Shown here one piece after another: positions 53,463-61,101 of a DNA stretch of 64,000 nt. The notes beneath the pieces were generated by a model. That model worked only from the letters and a program-made list of their open reading frames with translations, did no database searches and was not told the DNA's origin. Every line of letters begins with the position of its first letter. Positions within the stretch are counted from its first letter, which is position 1. The translations under genes and the position numbers were made by a program. The stretch is from an uncultured Prevotella sp. (GTDB lineage: Bacteria; Bacteroidota; Bacteroidia; Bacteroidales; Bacteroidaceae): positions 98,209 through 162,208 of the forward strand of contig CAJOFE010000006.1 in assembly GCA_905233825.1 (NCBI GenBank), in the 5' to 3' direction.

Positions 53463-54326
53463 TTATACATTCCCTAAATAGACATGCCTGATGCCTTCTT
53501 CCTCGGCCACTTGCTTGGCGGCTTTCAACGTCATGACTGGTGTGGGTGGGATGTCTTGCATTTTGTAATGGCTGAAGAAGCGACTAAAGTGGAGGGGCGT
53601 GTCAGCGAGGCCTTTCTCGTTTAGCCAATGGCACATGCGGTGAATCATGTCCATATCGTCGTTTACGGTAGGAATGACGAGGTTGGTGAGCTCAACCCAC
53701 ACGCCAGCATCGCACATGGCAAGGATGGTGTCGAGTACAGGCTGCAAGTGTCCACCACTGACGCGCTGGTAGATGTCGTCGCTGAACGATTTCAGGTCGA
53801 TGTTGGCAGCATCGAGGTAGGGCAGGAGGTCGGCAAGTGGTTCCTGACAGACGTAACCTGCTGTGACGAGGATGTTCCACAGACCTTTCTCGTGGGCCAG
53901 ACGGGCGCAGTCCGTCACATATTCTATATAGGTAAGGGGCTCGGTGTAGGTGTAGGCGATGCCTGGGCAGTGGTGTTTCAAGCAGAGGCTGACCGCCTGT
54001 TCAGGCGTGAGGTTATAGTGGTCCACATCGTCACACGTTGCCTGCGAGATGTCGTGGTTCTGGCAGTTCAGGCAACGGAAGTTACAACCCGTGCAGGCTA
54101 TTGAGAGACACGTGGTGCCAGGGTGGAAGTGGTAGAGTGGCTTCTTCTCGATGGGGTCGATGGCCAGCGCACAGGGCTTGCCATAGACTTTGCTGATGAG
54201 CACGCCGTCAAGGTTCTGTCGGTTTCGGCAGCGGCCTGTCTTGCCATTGGCAATGCGACAATTATGAGGACAGAGCAGGCACTCCACATCTCCATTGTCC
54301 AATCGTTGATAATACCTGCACTCCAT
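53463..54326 (-). CDS. amrS: AmmeMemoRadiSam system radical SAM enzyme
   Basis: 287 residues. The iron-sulfur motif C-x3-C-x2-C is in CNFRCLNCQNHDIS, after a cysteine-rich N-terminus CLLCPHNC and CRNRQN. Other hallmarks are YTEPLTYIEYV, LVTAGYV and NIDLKSFSDDIYQRV. These match the radical SAM member that travels with AMMECR1 and Memo proteins. The chemistry of the system is, to my knowledge, not settled. It lies 17 bp downstream of the Memo-AMMECR1 fusion, so the two form an operon. Confidence 0.9.
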   Translation of the reverse strand: MECRYYQRLDNGDVECLLCPHNCRIANGKTGRCRNRQNLDGVLISKVYGKPCALAIDPIEKKPLYHFHPGTTCLSIACTGCNFRCLNCQNHDISQATCDDVDHYNLTPEQAVSLCLKHHCPGIAYTYTEPLTYIEYVTDCARLAHEKGLWNILVTAGYVCQEPLADLLPYLDAANIDLKSFSDDIYQRVSGGHLQPVLDTILAMCDAGVWVELTNLVIPTVNDDMDMIHRMCHWLNEKGLADTPLHFSRFFSHYKMQDIPPTPVMTLKAAKQVAEEEGIRHVYLGNV

Positions 54327-54343
54327 CTTGTTGAACTCTTAAT

Positions 54344-55825
54344 TCAAAACACTATTGCTTCATAGACATAGAGCTCGGCATCTTTCCATCCGTCCCAGCC
54401 CAGTCCCGCTTTGTCCTGCGCGCAATGGCTTACGAACTCCTCCTTCGTCCAGTTCACCTCGTCGGCCACCTGTGGCAGGAAGGTGCCGCTGCGACCTCCC
54501 TTTCTGATGTATATCCCGTGCTGGTGCAGCTCAAACTCCTCTAAGCTCTGTATGCGTTGCATGGGCGTGAGCACGGAGATTTCCACATCTATGTCGTCCA
54601 GCTCCTCCCGTCGGACAGGCTGAAAACGAGGGTCTTCAAAGGCAGCGGCACGTGCCATCTCCGCTACTACCCTGTGCAGCGGCACGTCCTCCCCGAAATG
54701 TCCTATGCAGCCACGCAGACGACCCTGCTTGTGTAGGGATACGAAGGCACCGCATTTCTCCGAGAGGTGAGAGGTGAGTGGTGAGAGACTACCTATCGCC
54801 TTGCCGTCAAGACTGTCCTTGATGCTCTGGAGTGCTATTTCTTTCAGCTGCCTTTTATCTGCCTCAGCAAGGAAGAAACCAGTGCTGTCTTTTCGCAGGA
54901 AGGCAAACGCATGATAGCCCACCACACGGTTGTGGTCGTGATGGTCTATGTCGCCCGAGTTCTGGTACATCAGGTGCTTTACCTCATATTGTCCATCGAG
55001 CATCAGCATCAGCGTGATGATGGGAAACCCTCCACAGGCACTCGTCTCAAGGTTGCGCATGCCGCTTTGGGCATTATGCTCTATGGTGGCTATGAACTCC
55101 TCCACGCTGCCGCTCTCTATCGCCTTTCCCGTCCTTGCGTCCACCTCGCAGGCATCCTCATACGACGGATAGTGCGAGAAGTCGCTGCTGACGATGAAGA
55201 GGTTCCCTCCTTGCTGGCCACCTTCGTTTGTGAAGTACGGCCTCAGCACCTCCGCCATGCGTTTCAGCTTGTGGAAGTTGTTGGTAGCGATGATGATTGG
55301 TACTATCGGCGGCATGTTCTCGCCCAGCCTCCTTTGTAGTAGTGGCAGCTGCACCTCCAGGCAATGCTCGCGGTCGTGGGCTTCTGGACGGTAGGAGAAC
55401 ACGCTGTCGGCCTCCGTCAGTTTCATTGCCGTTTCGCGGTCCACCCTCACGTTGCCCAGTGGCGTGGCATAGTAGTCTGCCTCCGTGTTCACCGAGGCTC
55501 CGTCCAGCCATTCGCGGTGACTTGGCCCCAGGAGGAAGATGCGCTGGTATTGCTTTTCCTTATCGAGCGCCATGTAGGCCGCTGCCGCCACGTTGCCTGA
55601 GTAGTAGTAGCTGGCATGCGGCACGATGAGCGCCGCCACGTTGCTATATACGTTGCTGCTGGCGTGCAGTGCCAGCATGCTGTCCACCTCCTGCCTGAGC
55701 CTCTGCGCATTGCCTTCGTAGAAGCGACCAGCCTGTGTGGCAGGTCTCACCACCGGCTCTTGCGTCTGTCCTTTACATGCGTTTATCATCATGATGATAG
55801 TTATGGTTATGACAAGTTTTCTCAT
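54344..55825 (-). CDS. fused Memo-AMMECR1 protein with N-terminal lipoprotein-like signal
   Basis: 493 residues. Residues about 25-290 are a Memo domain: VPHASYYYSG, GPSHREWLDG, EHCLEVQLPLLQRR, VSSDFSHY. Residues about 320-490 are an AMMECR1 domain: LRGCIGHF near its core, VEISVLTPM, GLGWDGWKDAELYVYEAI. The N-terminus MRKLVITITIIMMINACKGQ looks like a lipoprotein signal, odd for partners of a cytoplasmic radical SAM enzyme. The stretch SLSPLTSHLSEK joining the two domains is encoded by a GAGGTGAGAGGTGAG repeat. A -7 box TAACTTTG (minus, 55852-55845) lies 19 nt upstream. Confidence 0.88.
   Translation of the reverse strand: MRKLVITITIIMMINACKGQTQEPVVRPATQAGRFYEGNAQRLRQEVDSMLALHASSNVYSNVAALIVPHASYYYSGNVAAAAYMALDKEKQYQRIFLLGPSHREWLDGASVNTEADYYATPLGNVRVDRETAMKLTEADSVFSYRPEAHDREHCLEVQLPLLQRRLGENMPPIVPIIIATNNFHKLKRMAEVLRPYFTNEGGQQGGNLFIVSSDFSHYPSYEDACEVDARTGKAIESGSVEEFIATIEHNAQSGMRNLETSACGGFPIITLMLMLDGQYEVKHLMYQNSGDIDHHDHNRVVGYHAFAFLRKDSTGFFLAEADKRQLKEIALQSIKDSLDGKAIGSLSPLTSHLSEKCGAFVSLHKQGRLRGCIGHFGEDVPLHRVVAEMARAAAFEDPRFQPVRREELDDIDVEISVLTPMQRIQSLEEFELHQHGIYIRKGGRSGTFLPQVADEVNWTKEEFVSHCAQDKAGLGWDGWKDAELYVYEAIVF
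54762..54787. repeat. in-frame GAGGTGAGAGGTGAG repeat in the Memo-AMMECR1 gene
   Basis: Three GAGGTGA-like units in a row at the domain junction. The protein reads LTSHLS, the same peptide as in the MFS transporter repeat. Confidence 0.6.
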
Positions 55826-55844
55826 CCTTGTAGTGATTTCGGTG

Positions 55845-55852
55845 CAAAGTTA
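55845..55852 (-). promoter_or_regulatory. -7 element of the AmmeMemoRadiSam operon
   Basis: TAACTTTG on the minus strand, 19 nt before the ATG. Confidence 0.6.
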
Positions 55853-55895
55853 CGAAAAATATTTTTCTTTTGAGGTTTTTCTGAGAAAACTTTTG

Positions 55896-55903
55896 TACCT
55901 TTG
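55896..55903 (+). promoter_or_regulatory. -7 element of the HAD hydrolase gene
   Basis: TACCTTTG with its last base 5 nt from the GTG start. A TTTG at 55869-55872 lies 23 bp upstream. Confidence 0.7.
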
Positions 55904-55908
55904 CAGCC

Positions 55909-56610
55909 GTGTATTACAAAGACCTGTTCATCGACTTCGACGATACGCTGTGCGACACGCATGGTAATGCGGTGCTGGCGCTGCACGAGGTGTTCGACGA
56001 CTACGGACTAGTACGCTGGTTTGCTGACCCGCAGACATTTCATGATGCCTACTGGCAGGCGAACATCGACCTGTGGCAGCAGTATGGGAGAGGGATGATA
56101 AGTCGCGACTTCCTCATCGTGGAGCGCTTCCGCCGTCCGCTGAGCATGGGAAGGGGGCTGCAGGTGACGGAGCAGCTTTGCCTAGAGATGAGCGACCGTT
56201 TCCTGGACCACTGTGCCGAGAAGAAGGGCGTGGTGGAGGGTGCCCACGAGCTGGTGCACTATCTGCGAAGACGGGGCTACCGGCTGCATCTGTGCTCGAA
56301 CGGTTTCCACGAGGTGCAGTATCGCAAGATCCACGCTTGCGGCTTCGACGGCTGTTTCGATACGGTAATCCTGAGCGAGGATGCGGGAGTAAACAAGCCC
56401 GCCAAGGGCTATTTCGACTATGCCTTCCGTGTGGCGCAGGCTGAGGTAAAGACCACGTTGATGATAGGCGACAGTTGGGAGAGTGACATGTGCGGTGCCC
56501 TGGACTATGGTCTCGACACCATCTACTTCAACCGCTTCCCCGACTATCCGGCGCCTGAGCCCGTGAAGTACGAGGTGCATAGGCTATGTGACGTGATGGA
56601 GATTTTGTAG
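55909..56610 (+). CDS. HAD-superfamily hydrolase (YjjG-like nucleotidase), GTG start, probably leaderless
   Basis: 233 residues. Motif I is DLFIDFDDTLCDTHG (two Asp), motif II LHLCSNGF, motif III Lys in NKPAKGYF, and motif IV MIGDSWESDM. The helical cap between motifs I and II fits subfamily-I HADs such as the pyrimidine nucleotidase YjjG. It would dephosphorylate small metabolites in the cytoplasm. No in-frame ATG lies near the N-terminus, and the GTG sits immediately after the promoter. The mRNA therefore probably starts at the start codon. Confidence 0.88.
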   Translation: MYYKDLFIDFDDTLCDTHGNAVLALHEVFDDYGLVRWFADPQTFHDAYWQANIDLWQQYGRGMISRDFLIVERFRRPLSMGRGLQVTEQLCLEMSDRFLDHCAEKKGVVEGAHELVHYLRRRGYRLHLCSNGFHEVQYRKIHACGFDGCFDTVILSEDAGVNKPAKGYFDYAFRVAQAEVKTTLMIGDSWESDMCGALDYGLDTIYFNRFPDYPAPEPVKYEVHRLCDVMEIL

Positions 56611-56649
56611 GGGAGTAAGAAGGAAGAGTTTAGAATTAAGAGTTAAGAT

Positions 56650-57936
56650 ATGTTTGTGTTTTTGATTGTTGCCATCTTTGTGCTGGGCTATGCCTCGATA
56701 GCACTGGAGGCATTTACGAAAGTGAACAAGGCGGCGGTGGCGCTGCTGATGTGTGTGCTCTGCTGGACGGCTTATTGCCTGATGCCTGGCCACGACCTGT
56801 CGTCGCTGCCTGAGGGCCTGGGCGAGACTGCCGAGACGCTGTTCTTCCTGATGGGCGCCATGACCATCGTAGAGATTGTGGATGCCAACGGAGGCTTCAA
56901 CTTTGTGCGCGACACGATGAAGACACGCTCGAAGCGCAAGCTGATGTGGCGTGTGGCGTTTATGACGTTTTTCCTGTCGGCCATCCTCGACAACCTGACC
57001 ACCTCTATCGTCATGGTGATGGTGCTGCGCAAGCTGATACAGGACCAGAAGGAGCGACTGATCTATGCCTCGCTGGTAGTCATCGCGGCAAACTCCGGTG
57101 GTGCCTTCTCGCCCATCGGCGACGTGACCACCATCATGCTGTGGATCAAGGGAATGGTATCTACGCAGGGCGTGCTCTCCGAGCTGTTCATCCCCTCGCT
57201 GGTGTCGATGGTGGTGCCCACGCTGCTGCTCTCGCTAACGCTGAAGGGCAAGTTCGACAAGGCGCAGAACCTGAAGGTGCAGGAGATCTCGAACTTCACT
57301 AAGAGCCAGCGAAAGATTATTTTCTGCTTCGGCGTCGGTGGCCTGATGTTCGTGCCGGTGTTTAAGACGCTTACCCACCTGCCGCCCTACATGGGCATCC
57401 TGCTGGTGTTGGGCCTGCTGTGGACCATCACCGAGGTGTTCAACCGCCAGTACGAGGAGAGCGACCCGATGGCGAAGCGCGTCACCCATCTGCTGACCCG
57501 CATCGACATGAGCACCATCCTCTTCTTCCTCGGCATCCTCATGGCTGTGCTCTGCCTGAAGCAGGTGGGCGTGCTCAATGCGATGGGCGACGGCCTGAAC
57601 ACCGCCTTCAACGGCAATCCCTACCTCATCACCGGCATCATCGGCGTGCTCTCGTCCATCGTAGATAACGTGCCGCTGGTGGCTGCCTGCATGAACATGT
57701 ACGACGTGGTGCCCGATACCATCTATGCCGTCGATGGCTCGTTCTGGCAACTGTTGGCCTACTGTGCCGGCGTTGGTGGCTCCATGCTCATCATAGGCAG
57801 TGCTGCCGGTGTGGTTGTCATGGGACTAGAGAAGATTACCTTCGGCTGGTACATGAAGAAAATATCGTGGCTGGTCTTCGTGGGATATATCTGTGGCATC
57901 CTGACCTACGCCCTTGAGAAAGCCATCCTGTTTTAG
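56650..57936 (+). CDS. nhaD: NhaD-family Na+/H+ antiporter
   Basis: 428 residues with about 12 membrane segments. Typical NhaD stretches are LFFLMGAMTIVEIVDANGGF, ILDNLTTSIVMVMVL, AANSGGAFSPIGDVTTIMLW and SSIVDNVPLVAAC; charged residues lie within helices. It exports Na+ or Li+ in exchange for protons. It has a short gap (39 bp) after the HAD gene and is followed by a repeat-filled gap before the phosphatase. Confidence 0.93.
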   Translation: MFVFLIVAIFVLGYASIALEAFTKVNKAAVALLMCVLCWTAYCLMPGHDLSSLPEGLGETAETLFFLMGAMTIVEIVDANGGFNFVRDTMKTRSKRKLMWRVAFMTFFLSAILDNLTTSIVMVMVLRKLIQDQKERLIYASLVVIAANSGGAFSPIGDVTTIMLWIKGMVSTQGVLSELFIPSLVSMVVPTLLLSLTLKGKFDKAQNLKVQEISNFTKSQRKIIFCFGVGGLMFVPVFKTLTHLPPYMGILLVLGLLWTITEVFNRQYEESDPMAKRVTHLLTRIDMSTILFFLGILMAVLCLKQVGVLNAMGDGLNTAFNGNPYLITGIIGVLSSIVDNVPLVAACMNMYDVVPDTIYAVDGSFWQLLAYCAGVGGSMLIIGSAAGVVVMGLEKITFGWYMKKISWLVFVGYICGILTYALEKAILF

Positions 57937-57937
57937 A

Positions 57938-57996
57938 CTTTAGAGAGAAGACTATAGACTATAGATCTTAGACTTTAGAAAAAGACTTTAGACCAT
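57938..57996. repeat. GACTTTAGA / GACTATAGA tandem repeat
   Basis: The gap between nhaD and the phosphatase gene is filled by about six units resembling AGACTTTAGA, with variants AGACTATAGA and AGATCTTAGA. This is another short-repeat type in this window. Confidence 0.7.
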
Positions 57997-58003
57997 ATTA
58001 ATT

Positions 58004-59524
58004 ATGAAACGGATACTATTTGTTATATCATTTATCATTTGTCATCTTTCGTTTAGCCCCATAGGGGCACTGGCTCAGACACAGTTTGGCGAGAAGCCGA
58101 AGCTGGTGGTGGGCATCGTGGTGGATCAGATGCGGTGGGACTACCTCTCACGCTACTACGACAGGTTCACCGACGATGGCTTCAAGTGCCTCATCAACAA
58201 GGGCTTCTCGTGCAACAACTGCCTCATCAACTATGTGCCTACCATTACCGCCATCGGCCATGCCTCCATCTATACGGGCACCTCGCCCGCCTATCACGGC
58301 ATCTGTGGCAACAATTTCTATATCAATGGCAAGAAAGTGTATTGCTGTAGCGATTCGACGGTGAATCCTGTGGGCTCCAACAGCGAGAAAGGACGCATGT
58401 CGCCCCGCAACATGGTTGCTACGACTATCGGCGACCAGCTGCGCCTCCACACCGACTTCCGCTCGCGGGTCTTCGGCGTCAGCTACAAGGAGCGTGCCGC
58501 CATCCTGCCTGCCGGTCATGCTGCCAACGCTGCCTACTGGCTCGACAGGAAGAACCTGTGCTTCATCACCAGCAGCTACTACATGAACAGCCTGCCCAAA
58601 TGGGTGCAGGAGCACAACAAGAAACTCTCGAAGGACAAGGAGGTGAAGAAGCTAGGCGAGGACATCGGACTCTCGCCCCGTTGCGGCACCGTCATTACCG
58701 ACATGGCCATTGCCGTGCTGAGGAATGAGAAGCTAGGTAAGGGTGAGACCACTGACATGCTCTGCGTCAGCTATTCGCAGACCGACGTCATTGGCCACCA
58801 GTATGGTACCCGTGGAAAGAACACCGACGATGCCTACCTCCAGCTCGACCGCGACCTGGGCCGTCTGCTGCGTGCCCTCGACGAGCAGGTGGGGCACAAC
58901 AACTATCTCCTCTTCCTCACTGCCGACCATGGTGCTGCCCACAACTGGAAGTTCATGCAGGACAACAAGCTGCCTGCCGGTCCTTGGAGGAGCGGCGAGA
59001 TGGTGGAGCATGTCTATGATGGTATTGAATCAGACATCGGCCCCACTGATGATTATATCGCCGAAGTGCTCGACTACCGTATCTACCTCGACTGGGAGAA
59101 GATACGTTCGCAGGGCCTTATCACTGCCGACATGGAGCACCAGGTATTGTCGGAGCTGGAGAAAGAGTCCGACATCGTCTATGCCGCCGTCTATAAGGAC
59201 CTCGCCACCAGCGCCCTGCCGCCGCTCATCAAGGAGCGTGCACTGATGGGCTACTATCCCGGACGCTCCGGCGACCTCATCTTCTTCCCCAAGCCCGGCT
59301 ACTATGAGTCAGGAGATTGGAACGAGCCTACGGGCACCACGCATGGTGCTTGGAACCCCTACGATGCCCATATCCCCTGCTTGTTCTACGGATGGGGAGT
59401 GCGTCATGGCGCCACCTCCCGAGAGGTGCACATCACCGACATCGCACCTACTGTCTGCCAGCTGCTTCACATCCAGCAGCCCGATGCTTGTACGGGTGAG
59501 GCCATCACCGAGATAACCCGTTAG
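58004..59524 (+). CDS. PafA-like exported alkaline phosphatase
   Basis: 506 residues of the alkaline phosphatase superfamily. The nucleophile Thr is in VPTITAIGHASIYTG; metal ligands are in VVDQMRWDY, SQTDVIGHQYG, TADHGAAHN and THGAWNPYDAHIP. The Thr nucleophile plus GICGNNFY Asn resembles the PafA group, which releases phosphate from organic esters in the periplasm. The signal peptide (FVISFIICHLSFSPIGALAQ) is partly encoded by TCATTTATCATTTGTCATC repeat DNA followed by the palindrome GCCCCATAGGGGC. Possible cotranscription with the MATE gene (33 bp gap). Confidence 0.9.
   Translation: MKRILFVISFIICHLSFSPIGALAQTQFGEKPKLVVGIVVDQMRWDYLSRYYDRFTDDGFKCLINKGFSCNNCLINYVPTITAIGHASIYTGTSPAYHGICGNNFYINGKKVYCCSDSTVNPVGSNSEKGRMSPRNMVATTIGDQLRLHTDFRSRVFGVSYKERAAILPAGHAANAAYWLDRKNLCFITSSYYMNSLPKWVQEHNKKLSKDKEVKKLGEDIGLSPRCGTVITDMAIAVLRNEKLGKGETTDMLCVSYSQTDVIGHQYGTRGKNTDDAYLQLDRDLGRLLRALDEQVGHNNYLLFLTADHGAAHNWKFMQDNKLPAGPWRSGEMVEHVYDGIESDIGPTDDYIAEVLDYRIYLDWEKIRSQGLITADMEHQVLSELEKESDIVYAAVYKDLATSALPPLIKERALMGYYPGRSGDLIFFPKPGYYESGDWNEPTGTTHGAWNPYDAHIPCLFYGWGVRHGATSREVHITDIAPTVCQLLHIQQPDACTGEAITEITR
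58028..58068 (+). repeat. repeat-like DNA encoding the PafA signal peptide
   Basis: TCATTTATCATTTGTCATC units (58028-58050) followed by the perfect palindrome GCCCCATAGGGGC (58056-58068). Confidence 0.5.
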
Positions 59525-59550
59525 CCCTCAGCCAAAAGCCAACACACAGA
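59525..59550. repeat. AGCCAAAAGCCAAC-type repeat
   Basis: CAGCCAAAAGCCAACACAC in the gap between the phosphatase and MATE genes; the same unit style as the intragenic copy at 33093-33130. Confidence 0.5.
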
Positions 59551-59557
59551 CCCCTCA

Positions 59558-61027
59558 ATGGCCAAGACCGACCTCCTTGCTTATATCCGTGAAGGTCGCC
59601 CGATGACTCGCAGCGAGAAGCTGCAGCTCATCGTGCAGCTTTCCATTCCCAGCATCCTGGCACAGATCTCGGCCACGGTGATGTTCTTCATCGACTATGC
59701 CATGGTGGGACATCTCGGCGAGAAGGCCATCGCCTCCGTGGGACTGGTGGAATCTACCACCTGGCTCATGGGCGGACTGGGGTCGGCAGTCAACATGGGC
59801 TTCTCCGTACAGGTGGCCCATTTCATCGGTGCCAAAGACTTCGAAGGGGCCCGTCGTGTGCTGCGCCAGTCGTTGGTTTGCAGCTTCATCTGGAGCCTGA
59901 TGCTCTCTCTGGGAGCCATCGCCGTTCACAGCTACCTGCCTTACTGGCTGGGCGGCTCAGCCGAGATAGCCCGCGATGCCTCGCTCTATTTCATGTACAT
60001 CGGCATCTTCGGCATCTGTTTTCAGATGAGCGGACTGGGTGGCTCGATGCTGAAATGCAGCGGCAACATGAAGATTCCCTCAGCCCTCAATATCCTGATG
60101 TGCTGCTTGGACGTAGCTTTCAACTACCTCTTTATCTATGTGCTCAACATGGGCGTGGTGGGAGCAGCCTACGGCACTGGCATGGCCGAGCTCATCACCG
60201 CCTGCCTCATGCTCTATTTCCTGCTTTGGCGCTCCGACATGTTGGGGATATTCTCAGAAAGATTAAAAATGAAAGATGAAAGATATAGCCATCAGTACAA
60301 CACCCCTGATGGCAGAACAAATCATACCTTTCATTTTTCATCTTTCATCTACAACCTACGTCACTTCCGTCCAACTTCCGACGTGGTAGGTACTGCCTTC
60401 AAGATTGGTGCGCCCATGGGACTCCAGCACCTGTTGATGGGTGGCGCTTATGTGGTGAGTACGATGATCGTGGCACCCTTGGGCACGGTGGCCATCGCTG
60501 CCCACTCGCTGGCCATCACCGTCGAGAGCCTCTGCTATATGCCCGGCTACGGCATTGCCGAGGCTGCTACCACGTTGGTGGGACAGGGCATTGGCGCCGG
60601 GCAGAAACTGCTCACGCGCTCGCTGGCCTATATGAGTGTGGGATTGGGCATCACCGTGATGACGCTGATGGGTGTGCTCATGTTCATCTTCGCTCCCGAA
60701 CTGATGGGCATTATGTCGCCTGTTGCCGACATTGTGAGCGAGGGAGCCTATGTCCTGCGCATCGAAGCCTTCGCCGAGCCCATGTTTGCGGCCTCCATCA
60801 TCTGCAACGGCATCTTCGTAGGTGCCGGCGACACGTTAAAGCCTGCCATCATGAGCCTCCTGTCCATGTGGGGCGTGCGCCTCACGCTGGCTTGGTGGCT
60901 CTCCAAGGAATACGGTCTGAAAGGCGTCTGGACGGCCATGGCCATCGAGCTCACCTTCCGAGGCCTCATCTTCCTTGCCCGCCTGTGGAAAGGAAATTGG
61001 AACAAGAAGCTTAGACCTGCGACCTAG
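59558..61027 (+). CDS. MATE-family multidrug/cation exporter
   Basis: 489 residues with 12 membrane segments. Landmarks: LSIPSILAQISATVMFFIDY, MVGHLGEKAIASVGL, GLGSAVNMGFSVQVAHFIGA, and in the second half VVSTMIVAPLGTVAIAAHSL and GIGAGQKLLTRS. It expels cationic compounds using Na+ or H+ gradients. The loop between the two six-helix halves holds about 30 extra residues (KMKDERYSHQYNTPDGRTNH onward). A nested inverted repeat at 60262-60351 encodes them. It is convergent with fhs. Confidence 0.92.
   Translation: MAKTDLLAYIREGRPMTRSEKLQLIVQLSIPSILAQISATVMFFIDYAMVGHLGEKAIASVGLVESTTWLMGGLGSAVNMGFSVQVAHFIGAKDFEGARRVLRQSLVCSFIWSLMLSLGAIAVHSYLPYWLGGSAEIARDASLYFMYIGIFGICFQMSGLGGSMLKCSGNMKIPSALNILMCCLDVAFNYLFIYVLNMGVVGAAYGTGMAELITACLMLYFLLWRSDMLGIFSERLKMKDERYSHQYNTPDGRTNHTFHFSSFIYNLRHFRPTSDVVGTAFKIGAPMGLQHLLMGGAYVVSTMIVAPLGTVAIAAHSLAITVESLCYMPGYGIAEAATTLVGQGIGAGQKLLTRSLAYMSVGLGITVMTLMGVLMFIFAPELMGIMSPVADIVSEGAYVLRIEAFAEPMFAASIICNGIFVGAGDTLKPAIMSLLSMWGVRLTLAWWLSKEYGLKGVWTAMAIELTFRGLIFLARLWKGNWNKKLRPAT
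60262..60351. repeat. nested inverted repeat inside the MATE gene
   Basis: Outer arms AAAAATGAAAGATGAAAGAT (60265-60284) and TTTCATTTTTCATCTTTCAT (from 60329) are inverted and similar. The inner arms GCCATCAG (60288-60295) and CTGATGGC (60306-60313) are perfect complements. About 30 codons, in frame. Confidence 0.8.
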
Positions 61028-61032
61028 CTTTT

Positions 61033-61097
61033 GGCTCCCCTCCTCTAGGGAGGATGGGTCAGGGGTGGTAGGGAAAAAGGAGAGGAGTCAAGGGTGG
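61033..61097. repeat. G/C-rich palindromic repeat between convergent genes
   Basis: CTCCCCTCCTCTAGGGAGG followed by GGTCAGGGGTGG and AGGAGAGGAGTCAAGGGTGGGG. It belongs to the CCCCTCC/GGAGGGG family and may also serve as a bidirectional stop. Confidence 0.6.
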
Positions 61098-61101
61098 GGT
61101 C

